Source of the DNA: Mytilus galloprovincialis
Taxonomy: Eukaryota; Mollusca; Bivalvia; Mytilida; Mytilidae
Length of the DNA: 64,000 nucleotides
NCBI RefSeq assembly: GCF_965363235.1
Contig: NC_134846.1
Coordinates: 93,614,571-93,678,570 of the forward strand
Direction of reading: 5' to 3'
The stretch's first letter is position 1. Each line of letters begins with the position of its first letter. The position numbers and the translations under genes were made by a program. Below, piece after piece: positions 1 to 13,700 of this stretch. The notes under the pieces are model-generated. The model saw nothing but the letters and a program-made list of their open reading frames with translations, had not been told where the DNA came from and did not search any database.

Positions 1-1078
1 ATTTTGTATATAGATGCCTCATGTTACGAAGTTTCCGTCAGTCACATGTCCATTGTCCATGACCTCATTTTCATGGTTCAGTGACCACTTGAAAAAAAGT
101 TCAGATTTTTTGCAATGTTAAATTTTCTCTTACTGTAAGTAATAGGATAACTATATTTAGTATGTGCGTACCTTGCAAGGTCCTCATGCCCATCAGACAG
201 TTTTCACTTGACCTCAACCTCATTTCATGGATCAGTGAACAAGGTTAAGTTTTGTTGGTCAAGTCCATATCTCAGATACTATAAGCAATAGGTCTAGTAT
301 ATTTGGTGTATGGAAGGACTGTAAGGTGTACATGTCCAACTGGCATGTGTCATCTGGCCTTGACCTCATTTTCATGGTTCAGTGGTTATAGTTAAGTTTT
401 TGTGTTTTGGTCTGTTTTTCTCATACTTTATGCAATAGGTTTACTATATTTGTTGTATGGAATGATTGTAAGGTGTACATGTCTAGGGGGCAGATGTCAT
501 CTGACCTTGACCTCATTTTTATGGTTGAGTGGTTATAGTTAAGTTTTTGTGTTTTGGTCTGTTTTTCTCATACTTTATGCAATAGGTTTACTATATTTGT
601 TGTATGGAATGATTGTAAGGTGTACATGTCTAGCGGGCAGATGTCATCTGACCTTGACCTCATTTTCATGGTTCAGTGGTCAAAGTTAAGTTTTTGAGTT
701 TTGGTCTTTTTATCTAATACTATATGTCATAGGTCAACTATATTTTGTGTATGGAAATATTTTATGATCTATATGTCAGTCGTGCAGGTTTTATTTGACC
801 TTGACCTGGTTTTCAAGGTTCATTGCTCAGTGTTAAGTTTTTGTGTTTCGGTCTATTTTCTTAAACTATAAGCAATAAGTCAACTATATTTGTTGTATGG
901 AAGCATTGTTAGCTGTACATGTCTGCCTGGCATATGGTTCAACTGACCTTGACCTCATTTTCATGGTTCATGTTAAGTCTATGTGACAGTCGTAATAAAG
1001 CTTTATATTTAGGATTATCAACATAATATCAATGAGTAGTAAAGAAGGCAAGACATTTCTGTGTGTGCACTCTTGTTA
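1..1078 (+). repeat. Dispersed element built of ~147 bp tandem units
   Basis: About six head-to-tail units, each containing GACCTCATTTTCATGGTTCA followed by a T-rich stretch and a TGTACATGTC motif, spaced about 147 bp apart (near 358, 506, 652, 797, 949). The left side is cut by the window edge. The right end (about 1040-1078, reading GACATTTCTGTGTGTGCAC) recurs in reverse complement at 34992-35020, where the same family lies in the opposite orientation. There is no open reading frame. I associate this family with mytilid genomes; that is recollection. Confidence 0.8.
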
Positions 1079-1089
1079 TAGTTCATTCT

Positions 1090-1462
1090 TATGTTGTACT
1101 GTTATACCACTGTCCCAGGTTAGGGGGAGGGTTGGGATCCCGCTAACATGTTTAACCCCGCCACATTATTTATGTATGTGCCTGTCCCAAGTCAGGAGCC
1201 TGTAATTCAGTGGTTGTCGTTTGTTTATATATTACATATTTTTTTTTCGTTTATTTTTTTACATAAATAAGGCTGTTAGTTTTCTCGTTTGAATTATTTT
1301 ACATTGTCTAATCGGGGCCTATTATAGCTGACTATGCGGTATGGGCTTTGCTCATTGTTGAAGGCCGTACGGTGACCTATAGTTGTTAATGTCTGTGTCA
1401 TTTTGGTCTTTTGTGGATAGTTGTCTCATTGGCAATCATACCACATCTTCTTTTTTATATTA
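1090..1462 (+). repeat. Mytilid dispersed repeat, long copy
   Basis: The copy runs from a GGTTAGGGGGAGGGTTGGGAT segment through CCTGTCCCAAGTCAGGAGCC, AGGCCGTACGGTGACC and ends at GTTGTCTCATTGGCAATCAT. Parts recur at 7172-7400, 8205-8290, 13855-14075, 27305-27380, 33120-33220, 34825-34985, 42107-42180, 44765-44815, 48178-48300, 61441-61645 and 63505-63615, in both orientations. It is the most frequent dispersed repeat in the window. It lies just downstream of the POLG2 stop codon and may form part of its 3' flank. Confidence 0.8.
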
Positions 1463-1548
1463 AGAATACTCCATCCCATTTGGCCTTGACATTCTATTTC
1501 ACATGGTTATACATGTTATAACTTCTTCTCTAGAACCAATGTTCTGTA

Positions 1549-1692
1549 CAAAATAGATTATTTCTAACTTGTGCATGTCAGTTTATTTTGTTATCTCCCC
1601 TGTCAGAAGTCAATGTTCCTTAAAACAGATTATTTCTAACTTGTGCATACTAGTTTATTTTGTTATCTCCCCTGTCAGAAGTCAATGTTCTT
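1549..1692. repeat. 72 bp tandem duplication over the POLG2 stop codon and poly(A) region
   Basis: Two copies, 1549-1620 and 1621-1692, share GATTATTTCTAACTTGTGCAT, AGTTTATTTTGTTATCTCCC and TGTCAGAAGTCAATGTTC at a 72 bp offset. On the minus strand each copy contains the codons for the last residues (about KNIDF), a TGA stop, and an AATAAA (at 1659-1654 and 1587-1582). The copy nearer the exon (1621-1692) is the one translated; the other lies in the 3' UTR and gives two spaced candidate poly(A) signals. Confidence 0.85.
1582..1659 (-). promoter_or_regulatory. Candidate POLG2 poly(A) signals (two AATAAA)
   Basis: AATAAA on the minus strand at 1659-1654 and 1587-1582, 16 and 88 bp past the stop codon, one in each copy of the 72 bp duplication. 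The first is very close to the stop, so the second may be the one used. No transcript evidence is available. Confidence 0.4.
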
Positions 1693-1731
1693 TAAAATAA
1701 TCTCTTTCAGCTGAGTCAAGTGAATTTTTTC
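1675..1731 (-). CDS. POLG2: POLG2 exon 10 (C-terminus and stop)
   Basis: The 3' splice site TTATTTCAG precedes GAAAAAATTCAC. The exon encodes 18 residues, EKIHLTQLKEIILKNIDF, then TGA at 1677-1675. It aligns position by position with the end of vertebrate POLG2 (EMMHISKLKDFLIKYI). Phase 0 matches the end of exon 9. The last codons, stop and downstream AATAAA are tandemly duplicated (see the repeat at 1549-1692). Confidence 0.85.
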   Translation of the reverse strand, partial: EKIHLTQLKEIILKNIDF

Positions 1732-4700
1732 CTGAAATAAGAAACAAATAGAAGGTAAAGTTTATACACATTTATCAAATTATAAATATAAACCTATATT
1801 TGTTGTTATAAATTTAGCTTCTTGTATCTTTTGGGGTTCATATCCAGATTTGTTATTTTCAGTTCTTTTTAAAACACAATCACACACACAAAATTTGTTA
1901 CTTGAAATTTGGAAAACAAATTAACTTTATTTATAGTGCAACATCTTATTTTTCTCCAATGCTTATGATTTTGCTGCCAGTAACAATGAGCATTCTTTGA
2001 CATTTGTTTTGGTGCATTAAAGTAAACAGAGCCTGCTTCCAGTACCTGTGTATCCTTATTTGATACAACATTCTCTTGTTTTTGTTGACTGTAGTAATAG
2101 TTTCTATACTGTACATTATTATTTTTACCCTTTGTTATTATACTGATAAAGATCAAGGGATGAGTTCAAATACCTATTTTAAATCCACTACACCAATTGC
2201 AATTTTGTGACTGTGACGAGAAAAGGGGTATAATATATTTACATTTATATATTGTTATTGTGAGGTTTTTTTTATTGCGAAAAAAAAGAGTGTTAATTGT
2301 AATCGCAATAATCTAAAATTGCATTCTGGATATTTTTTATATGAATGAAAAGACTATTTCTCATTATCACAAAAATAATATTTGAATTTTGGTCTAAAAT
2401 GACAAAATCGCAAAATAAACACATGCAATAATTTCTGAATTTATAGTATTTCACTAATTCTTAGACAGTTGATCCTTTTGCTGACCCTTTGATTATTCTC
2501 ATCTAATCAAAAGATGGTTTGTTAAATCTCATTTTTCCATTGGTCAAAATAAAAAATTATGTAAAATTTCTCTGCATTTCACATTGTGACATCCCCAAAA
2601 AAGGTGACCATGCCTGGTGATGTCACATAAAAAGGAAACCATGCCTGATGGCATCACATAAAAAGGTGACCATGCCTGATGACGTCACATAAAAAGAAAT
2701 ATGTTTTAGCAGAAAAGCACTAGTCGTCTACAGTGGCGGATCCAGAAAAAAATTTGGGGGTGGTCCCAAATGAATATGGAATGGAATGAACAGGGTTAAA
2801 AAATACCTTCGACATTATGGAAGATCATGAATTTGGACAACACCATGTAATGCACATATTCCTAGGTAAAGGAATTTAAAGACATGTAAAACTGATTTTT
2901 ATTTAAGACTCTATACAATATCTTGCAATCTAAAATAACACAACATACAACTGTCATCTGAATTAGGCAAGCTGTAAAAAAAGTTTAGCTAAAAGATTCC
3001 GAATCGGTTAAAATAGTTCTACGTAAAATTGTTCAAAATTTACTTATTTAACAAAGAGTCGTTTATCAGGTCATTCAACATCATGCTTCGCGGGTGTTTC
3101 CTTGCAAAGTTATCTATAAGTTCCAAACTGTAGTGCACATGCATCAACGCAAGTCCGTTTAAATGCAATTGTCCCAAAGTTGTTCTCAGGTAGGTTTTTA
3201 AAAGTGATAACTCACTGTTGGATCGCTCACATTCGCAACTCGTCACCCCCATGGCAGCTATGATTTTTAAGATAACAGAAATATTTGGAAAGTCTGTTTT
3301 GCAACATACTTTCAGAGCAGGAAGGAAAGGGCAGGAGAAAAGGGGGAAGGGAGTGGGGGGCTGAAAGAGATAGATAAACAAATTTAATTTAATTCATTCA
3401 TTATGATTGTTTTTTCAAAATGTAGATAAATGAAATTTAAAACCGAGACTCTGTTAGTTGGACAATGCAATTATATGCGGAAATTTCACTTAAAAATTCA
3501 AGAATAATTTGTATTTCCCTTAAAAATAAGAAGTCAACTTCTTCATATTGACGAGCTGTTTTGACAATTTAATTACATGTATACAGGTGAAACGCATTGA
3601 TCCGTGTTCTATCATTGTGACACCTCCAGGTATCCAGGTAATCCATAACCAATTAGTGCGATGAAAGGATTAATCTTAATTTGTTAATTTGTTAATTAGC
3701 TAGTTATTGAAAAAATAGACACTTTAAAAAAAAAATTGAGGTTCGTCATGGGGGTGGTCCGGTGCGCCGTGGGACCACCCCCTGGATCCGCCACTGGTCT
3801 ATAAATCATTAGTGAAACAGATTCAACAACTAAATCTTAAGGACTTACAATACAGTTTTGATCCCATATTGTAATTTTGCTGACAATTTGAAACTAGGCT
3901 ATTTTTTACCTTATTAAATTAAGTATGTAATAAAAAATATACCTTCATGTGCTACTTTTTGAGTAAAATGAGGTCCAAATTTTATATATTTGCTCAAAAT
4001 TCGGATTTGTGGACTTCCTTTCGACAGAAATATATAACTTTTTTGTTTAAAAGATAAAAAAACACAAGCTGTTTTTTGTTAAATTATTTCGAAATTCTGT
4101 TTTATATAAATGTCCTTTAAATTTGTGCAATTTGTTTTTCAAATAACTCATATTTATGATTGATTGATTGTTGGTTGCTTAACGTCCAGTGGCAAATATT
4201 TCATGCATATTCAGGACGAGAACAAGTCCACAATAAATATGATAGGTAGGTTGTTGTAATAGAGGCCATCTAGGATGATGGTAGGGGAAATTTGGACTGC
4301 CACTGGAAAATGAGGGTATATTGGATAGGGACAGAAATTTTGCCTTGCAACAGGCCACCTATGGACCCCTCAAAGAGTTGTTGCAAGGGTTCTTAACGTG
4401 CAAAGAGCGTGGCACTCTCTTTACACGAGGCATCGGATTTAACGTCCCCTTCTGACGGACGTGACTGCAAACTTGATACATCCCGCACAGCCAAACGGAC
4501 GCCCCACTTCAGCAAGCGTTTTACTGCCGGTCGGGAGAAGACCAAGTGACCATATTTCTATACCCCAGTCACCCTTGGGGTTTAAAACTCATATTTATCA
4601 AATGTTCAAGAATGTAGAAAAAAACGTCACTTTTTGCTGTGTATTTATCAAATTAAAAAAAATTGCACTATTTACGTTTTCATGAAAATTGGCACTAACA

Positions 4701-7700
4701 ATCTTCTAACGTAAACAAACCAAATGGCATTTTAAAAAAGGGGGGCCATGAACTCGTTTTCCATGAACTTGTTTTCAAGTTAGATAAGTTTGAATGTAAA
4801 ATTAGTCAAAAACTGAAACTTTTCCGCATAAGTCATAGTTTGACTTTGCGAAAATAACAATTTAAATTAGCAACGACATTACCTCCCGCGTAACTGTATC
4901 GTATGTGCCCTTAAGCAATACTTTATCTTTTCACTCTTACATTTTAAAAATTCAACTGTCTCAAGTGGATGAATATTGTATTACACTCGATACAGCAGTG
5001 GAATCTATATATGACATATAACCGAGTAACATTGTTTACCTTTAATGTAGTATCTTTATTTCTAAGTTCAATGGTTCCTGAATCTAATGTCCCTTCACTC
5101 AGAATAGCAGTATATGGCAGGCCCATCATATCATTTCTAATAAAAAAAATAGTTATTAAAATTCTTCTTTTAATTTGATCAAAGTCATGATTTTTATTGT
5201 GTCTCAATCGGTGAAACAAAAAGCTCAGGAAATACTTACCGTGAACACATTTTTACACATTAGTTCTAAACTCAATATTTTTAGAAAAAAAACACCATTG
5301 TTACCCTGGTTTCAAAATTTTAGCTTTACAAGTTAATGGAAATTTGTATTTAGTTTAATATTAAATAGATGGTTTTTATCAATAACTAAATCAATGATTT
5401 TGAGTACCCCATGGATAAATGTAATTTCAATGTAATCTTTGATAGATGTGCTATAAATACATACTAGTATATAGAAAGTAAGTAAGTTAGTAAGTAAAGT
5501 AAGTAAATTTTATTTATAGTCGGGCATGGTATGTACAAATCAACAAATAAAACATGAGCTCTGTAGAGCTCTTAACCGACTTAATATTTAAAACAAATTA
5601 TAAGCACATTTGACAAACTACACGAACAAATAAAACACATGCATAATATAATAGCTAAGCAAACATGCTTAAGGGCATACGATACAGTAGAGATCCCTCG
5701 TTGATTTTTTCCTAAAATTTTGATAGTAGGTCAATTTCAATGTGTACTTTCCAAATATGAAAAGAAAAAAGTACCTTCATGACTTACTTTTTGAGATAAT
5801 TTGGTTCGAAATTTGCATATTTGGAAGAAAATTCCCGAAAATTCATAAATAATGACTTTTAAAGAAAGTAACAATACTTTTGAACAAAAAGTCATAACTT
5901 AACCGGGTTTTGTGTAAAACGTTCCCTTGATCCATGGCATCTACATGCTGAAACAAATTTAAGGTTAAACCAAATTATTATTTTCCGGGTTTAGATTGAT
6001 ATATGCGAAATAAAGAAATTGACCATATTTTTGCGTCTTTTCGGAAGTGCAGAAAAAAATTGATCGTTGATTTTTCTTGAAAATTTGGCGGAGTGTTCTT
6101 GAAACAGTACTTGATTGATTGCAAAAGAAAAAAAAATGGGTCCATGTGCTTGTTTTTTCAATAAAAGCCATATACCTTAATATTTTACGACGTCTGCCAG
6201 TATGGCGCTAAATTACGTTATATAAAGTTTTAATCGCACCAACGTCGTGTAATCATTCCCGCCGTACACGACTATGCTGTCAAGTATATGAAGGTGTTTT
6301 CCAAAGCATTGATACTTATCATAAAAATTCATAAGATGGTTATTCAAAAAATCGCTAAACATTTGTGATAAACATGAGGTAAACATTTACGGAACGTAAT
6401 TTGGACAGGAACCTTTTCATAATATAAAAAGGATATAAAAAAGGATCCCAGCAGATTAGATGTACGCCAAAACAGAAAAATCTTATAGAAGTATAAAGGT
6501 GCAGCTCCGTCCGACATTAGTTTTAAATTGCTTCATGTACCAAAATAGGATAGCCAACATTATTGCAAATGCCCTAACATGGCAAAATGTGAACCAACTA
6601 TAAATTAAGTGAGGTGATACAATTAATTAACAACCGTAAAACCTTCAACAATGACAAAACCTGTCAGCTTTAAAAGGCCCCGACGTACTTGGATTTGTTT
6701 CTTTTTACATTCAAAAGATACTTCTTGTTCTATAGTTTGAGCTGTTTTGTGCAATTTCATGTCCTAATTGCCTCAGTCGACTGAAAATGAAGTTGTAGTA
6801 TAACATTTCATAGGAAGTACAGCAGCTAGTATTAGAGAATAATATTCAAGGATGTCTTATCAATAGATAAGTTGCATTACCTTTTATACGGCGTAACTGT
6901 ATGAATATTGGCGTACTTGTTTGTCTAGAATTAGAGCTATATTGAAAACACTTTATTTGTTCTTCTGTCCGATCGTCTAACTATAATTGTGTTACTTTTA
7001 TCAGAAACAGCGCTACTGCATGACTTCATATTTGCTCATCAGCTTGACAGCGACGAGTTTTAACGTGTGTACACTTTCTGATCTGTCTGTCTGTCTGCAA
7101 TTAGTGTACATTTGTCGATACTTCAAATTATATCTCTCAATACATTGAAGTGCAAAAGGGAGATGCTTATACACATAAGAAGACGTGGTATGATTACCAA
7201 TGAGGCAAATCTCAACCACAGACCAAATGACAAAGACATACACGACTATAAAACATCGGACGGCCTTCAACAATGATTAAGACCCACACCGCATAGTCAG
7301 TTATGAAAAGACCCTACATAACAAATGCAAAACAACTCAAACGCGAAACTTACGGCCTGAGTTAAGTACAAAACAATGAACGAAATACAAATATGATATA
7401 CAATAACAAACGACACCATTGAATTCTTGTTTTGGTCTATAACATCCAGATTGATATACAACAAAATAAACCAATTAAACAAACTAACGTGTGACAATTC
7501 TTCATCTATTGGCAATATTTTGCTTAAATTCAAAACAAAAACGACACCAATGCATTTTTTTAAATCTTTTTAACGGACTTTTATTGACACCTTTTCTACA
7601 TACAAATGTACATATATAATATCATATAATTTTAAAAAATCAATTAAACTCTGCAATTTTTTTTATGTACCAAGGCAAGTCCAGAACAGGATGAGAGACT

Positions 7701-10700
7701 TCTTTATTTACAATTTTATTTACGAATAGGGGTGTTGTACGACCTTGTCCACCCATGAGGGTCTCGCATATGCAGTCGGTTTTGTTATTTTATTGATTGT
7801 CTGTTAATTTCGACCGTACAATAACAATTCACCATTCAATTTGCAGTCTTTCCAATGCTATACAAGAAGAAAAAAAATAAAGACACAAACTATTTTGATT
7901 TTGATTATCTTTCAATTCAAGATAGTATTATTGACTTCATTATCAATGAATGAAAATAAATGTTCTCGTCATGAAAAATTTTGCACAGCTGTACCCCATT
8001 TCGTAGTAATGACTTTTGTGTATGGATTTCAAATCTTCCAACACTAGACCCGATTCGGCCACTCTACGCGCCATATATTTTGTTAAAATGTTCTTATTAA
8101 TCACGGGTTCATACGTTTTCTCATTTCTTTTAGTTTCATAAAAACAACATGTTAATATCATAAATGTTCAATTTAATATTTGCCGCTGAACGTCAAGCAG
8201 CTATTAATAGATATAGGAAGATGTGGTATGAGTGGCAATGAGACAACTCTCAATCCAGGTAACAATTTATAAAAGTAAACCATTATAGGTCAAGGTTCTG
8301 TGTCTTTTACCTTTTCTTCAATTCGTCATGCAAAGTTGTATTTTGTTTATTTTTGTTCATCTCCAGTATTTCCTTTGTTCTCACTGCTCTTCGGCGGATT
8401 TCGCCGTCTTTTAGAAACGACAAAGCCGCTTTTTTAGCAGGTACTTTTTTTGAAATTCGCGCAACCTGATTATGACGTCAGTGAATATTCCGCGAAAATA
8501 TGACTTCATTTAAAGCGACGTCGCGAAATGTTGACGTTCTTATTAGAAACACCGCGAAATTACAACGTTCTGGTTACCAACGTTGCGAAAACAACACGAA
8601 AAGTTTTGAAAACATTATTATCTGCCCCTGCTACTGTATCGTATTCCCTTAAATCAAAGCAAGCAAGCTAAAAGAAAGAAAAAGCAAATTTTGCTTTAAC
8701 TGGCACACTGACAAAAGCAAAGGGAGCTACCATTTGATTTTTATGGGGGAGCTAGGATGAAATTTGAAAAAAATAGGCAGGACAGGAGTTTTGAGTAAAA
8801 AAAAAGGCAGGATGAGACACTTGCAAAAAAAAAAAGTCAGGACGACAATTTAGGTAAAAAAAAGTCAGGATAAACTAAAAAAAAAGAACGCAGGACCGAA
8901 CAGAGTGAAAAATAAAAAGGCAGGACAGAGATTACAGCTAAAAAAAAAATGCAGGACAAATTTTTTCATCCTAGCCCCCCCCATAAAAATCAAATGGTAG
9001 CTCCCTAAGCAAATATATAAAACAAAAGCAAACAAAAAACAGAACACAGGGCTTGAGGATTGTGGCTCTGATACAACAAAGTTAATGTCTACAGAAGCAT
9101 TTTCTGGCTCTGATACAACAAAGTTAATGTCTACAGAAGCAGTTTTCTGACGAACACCATGAAGTATAAACACAATTATCTCCTACTATAAAAACATTAT
9201 TTAAAAAAAGACGGAATAAAAGTCCAGAAAACAAAGCTTACATACCTTATAAACTGATCTTCAACTGAGAGGGAATCTTTTGCATGAAATACATCAATCC
9301 CGGCATTCCTTAAATCTTTATTTAGATATGATGCAACTTCCTGAATTTCATTTGATCTTGATTTAGATGAACTGACTATAGACAACTTGTATGGAGCAAT
9401 CTTTGGATGCAAGTTTAATTTCTGAGAGAAGAAAATATTCAGCTGTGAGATGTTTTTTATTTCTCATCAAAATACTTTTGCAAAAAAAATCATAATGTTT
9501 CTGACACTGTACACATCCAATAAACTACATGACCCAAAATAAAAAGGCTCAAATGAGTATGAACAGCTTGAAAGGCAATTGCCAGCTTTAATATAAATAT
9601 GCTTTCTATGAAGGTAAATTTGGTGCCCTAAAAATCTTTCAACAAACTATTATATAGGGTCTGGGTATGACGTCAACAATACTATGACAAACTATTCTTA
9701 TTGTAGCAATTAGGAATATAATGCATGCAATATTCTCTTTAGTTTGAAAATGTATAGGATTTAGAGATATTGTTTTTGGAAAATGACGCAGTCATTGTTC
9801 CATAACTGCCGACCTGATTTCTCTGCCTACCGCGCTTGGTTTCGTATTTACTAATTTCAATACAAACTGGAGGAATGTGCTTGTGTTATCATTATGCATG
9901 AGCATTGTGTAGTAATCAGCCAGGAACCAGTTTACAAACTAACTGGTTTCTGTTTGTATTCCACTACAGTCGAAGAAAGTGTTGTAGTTTGACAGGAACC
10001 AGTCCAGAATTTTGTAAACTACAAAACGTAATCGGTTATTATCATTCCGTTTTGGTGTTTCATACCGACTTATATGGTTTGAATAAGCTTAAGACCCTTC
10101 AAACATTAATGTGATAGGTATATTAAAGACGGTTTTACAAAAGGATGAAACTGTTTTGCTTTAAAAGTCGTACTATAGTGATATATGTTATGTACGGATT
10201 TCCACTCTCACCGGTTAATTTCTTCTTTTACACGTGCTTTTGAAACTTCCTGTTTAAACATCGCAAGTTTTAAAATTGTTTTTTGAGTGAATTAAACTTA
10301 TTTTAACAATCACGAAGCGTTCGGGAATCATTTCAAGCAGTTTCTTCTTCTCTTTGATGATGGAAAATAGGTTTTCTCAAGAAAATACCGCAAACGATCG
10401 CAGAGGAATTGAAACGTACAAGTCAAGTCGGCACCTGGTTAAATTGGCATCTAGTCAAATCGGCACCTATTTGACGTCAATTCGGCTTCCAATAATATTT
10501 ATTATAATATTTTCTATTCAATTAATTAATAACTGTTACCAAGTACATAGTGAATATTAGGTAAACAACGAGACCAAAGTGAATATGTTGTTGTGTATAA
10601 AAGTAAACAACGAAGCTATTGTTTTAACCATTAGACAATTATTAAAATTAAATGGAAAACTATGAGTCCCTTTCAATAAATCAAACTTTCATGCCAAATA

Positions 10701-13700
10701 ATTAGCAAATTTAAGGTGGTTTTTTTCCAGTAATGTTTAAACAGCATTAAACAAACAATCCTGTAAAAGACTCAACTGGTTAAATAATGCATAAAAATAT
10801 CCAATAAGGCTATTTTATTTTTTTCTGGGACGCCTTCCTAAGACGTTCGTAGGAAGGCGTCCCAGAAAAAAATTAACATAGCCTTGTGGTCATAGGAAGG
10901 TGTCCCAGAATAAAATTTAAAAAGCCTTGCCAGACTTAATAATTATTTGGACTACTCATATATATCATTAAAAATACACCAAAAAATTCATGTAGTTGAG
11001 AAAAATAAATACATTCAAAATGTACATGAACATCCAAAAAAGTGAAAGTTAGTATTAACTCTTTTTGCTTTAAAAATTTACAACTGCATATAAGTATTGA
11101 ATGCTTTTTTTTGTAAATTCATTGAGGTGTAAAAGCGTTGACCGAAGTACTTTTTGTATGAAGCGCATAAGCGCTTCATTCTAAAAATGTGCACACGGTC
11201 AACGCTTTTGCAACCCTATGAGGTTACAAAAAGAAACATTCAATACTTATAATTACTTTTTTTAGCTAGGATCATGAAAACACGAATTTTATAACTTTTT
11301 TATTCAATTCATCTGTGCACTTTATTGTGGGACCACGTGTTATCATGAATGAAAAGTTTTATTGAGTGATGCAATTGCTTGAGGAATAACATGTGATGTG
11401 CAGTTAGCCAATCAGAATAAAGTATTATAATGAAACATATATCAAATGTAATTATAACAAAATACATTACGTTGTAAGAGTTATCTCCCCAAACACTGTT
11501 TTTCTTGTGGCCACCTCTCCTTCGTAACCGTAAAAGATTTTATTTTACCAAATTGCTCGTTACATATTTAGGATAAGAATATTCGTTTGAACCATAGCTC
11601 TATGGGGACTCCATATGAGAGTTATTCCCCCTTTTTCATTTGATTCAAGCGATATGCATTTTCAACTGGTAAACCATAACTGATAGAGACCTAGGGTCTT
11701 CATGAGGTCATTGGTACTAAAAATGAAAATGAGGTCAATGTCAAAGGTCAAGGTCATATTATAAATTTTGATTTTGGCTTATTTTCACTTCTTTTCAAAT
11801 ACTGTATGACATTTTGACAAATAATTTTTCATAAATTATTAGTTGCGACATGTCCTTACTTGTATATTTTGGTTGAAAGGCTGCGCATACAATAAAAGGG
11901 AGTTTTTGTCCATCTTACATTTAAAATTATGCGTCAAGTGGTAGTTCTCATTAACCAAACATATTAAAGACCTAGGATATTTTGATTCAAGGTCCATGGT
12001 TTGTGACCTTGAAATTGAGGTCAAGGTCATAGGTTAATAGGACGTCATAAAGCCATAGGAACTAACATTTTAAACTGATTTTTCATATTTCAATATAAAA
12101 ATAGATCTTTTCTAGTGGAAAGACTTCAATTATTCTCTGAACAATTTGTTTTTAATTTACATCATATTTTGTGGGAGAAGGGGGTTCAGACTATGTGGTA
12201 TCAGGTCTGTTTGCGCCCAATACACTTTCGCACCTCGCACGTTCACACCCAAGGTCCATTCGCACTCTACTCATTCGCGCCCAATTTTAATTCAAATTCA
12301 AGTTGAATAATTGGAAAATCATGATTGTTGTTTTAAATTGCTTTGGTGTAAATACTGAATGTATTTTTAGCTTGGTATGAGTAAAACATTGAAGATTTTA
12401 AAGGAAAAACACAAAAGATAATTGTTTTTAAGCCCTTTGATCTGAAACAACGAAACAATAAAATATAGGAACCAAAATATAGCAATCCACTATTATAACC
12501 AAAACATGATAAAATTTATTCAACACACAGAAAAAAAATAGTCAGAATCTCACTTCATTATGAAAGAGGTCAATGAAACAAAGTATAGCAATACACTAAC
12601 CAAAACATGATTAAGAGTTATTCAACGCTAAATAAAACGTTGACAAAATACCACTTTATTTAGAAAGGATTATTATTATCTTTAACAATACGCTATCCAA
12701 AACATGATTAAGATTTATTCAACACAAAAAAAAAAATGCTGTCTCACTTTATTTTGAGACAATGACAACAATTATACTTATAAGAAAACACTTGCTTACA
12801 GAGTTATTAAACACAAAACCAATTAAGATTAGTTGCGAACATGTAGGGTGTGAAAGTGAAAGGGGGCGAACATGAGTTGGTGCAAACGTGAATGGGCGCG
12901 AACGGACCCGGATTCAGCCTATGTACCAGTGAGAAATATAGAAGCCTTTCTACGGTATTTATTTGTACAATTCAGGTAGTCTTGACCTATTCATTTGTCT
13001 TAAAAAAAAACCCAGCCAGTTGGCACCTTCACTTCACACACACACATATACGAATATCAATTATATGCTTACGAGACATGTTGCATTGTTAAACTAATTA
13101 CGGTATGTGAAAATCAAGACTTGCATAAAAACTATCCCAATATTAGAGACAGTGGCGTCATTTTTCTTCAGAGCTTTCAGCTCTTTGATTATAACTTAAG
13201 CAGTTCAATGACAAAGAAATAATCCTGATTATAATCATAAACCTGTGATCTTGGAAAAAAATTAGGTCAGCCATACAGATTGTAAGAACTTAAAACTTTC
13301 AAAATTTCAAATTATTACACTGTAAACTAAATTTCTCAGTGAATCATAATTGTTACACGGTTGATGCTCGAATAAGTTGACAGACATTTCAGAATCCAAA
13401 CAGAAAAGATTCACAATCCTGTTTCAAACTTTTGATTATTGACTGTTTGACTATTTTATGATTTGTTACAGCACTATACCTCAGTAGGTAGAGATTTCTT
13501 TCCTGTTTGAGCTGTACTTTCTGTATAAGCATCACATAAACAAGCCATTAAGCAATGTTCCAATACTGTACTACACTCTATCAAATGAGGGGTGTAACTT
13601 TTATTTCCATTTGCACACTGAAAGAAAACAAAATCAACATCATGTTTTAATGTGTTTTTTTATGCAGTTTTGTTGCTTATCTAACTGATAATTTAATTTT

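Larger units (their letters stand above)
9422..13479. other. POLG2 intron 7 with inverted-repeat elements
   Basis: Contents seen: a dispersed element at 10419-10806 (second copy at 57285-58035), a perfect hairpin at 10817-10872, an imperfect inverted repeat at 11110-11235, two short pieces of the GACCTCATTTTC family (around 11700-11760 and 12005-12045), and a larger inverted-repeat element at 12185-12912. No exon was recognised. Confidence 0.6.

Noticed and set aside
1869..2156. Minus-strand 95-codon frame between POLG2 exons 9 and 10
   Set aside because: It was considered as a POLG2 exon, but exon 9 joins exon 10 at 1731 directly in phase and matches the family end. This frame has no similarity.
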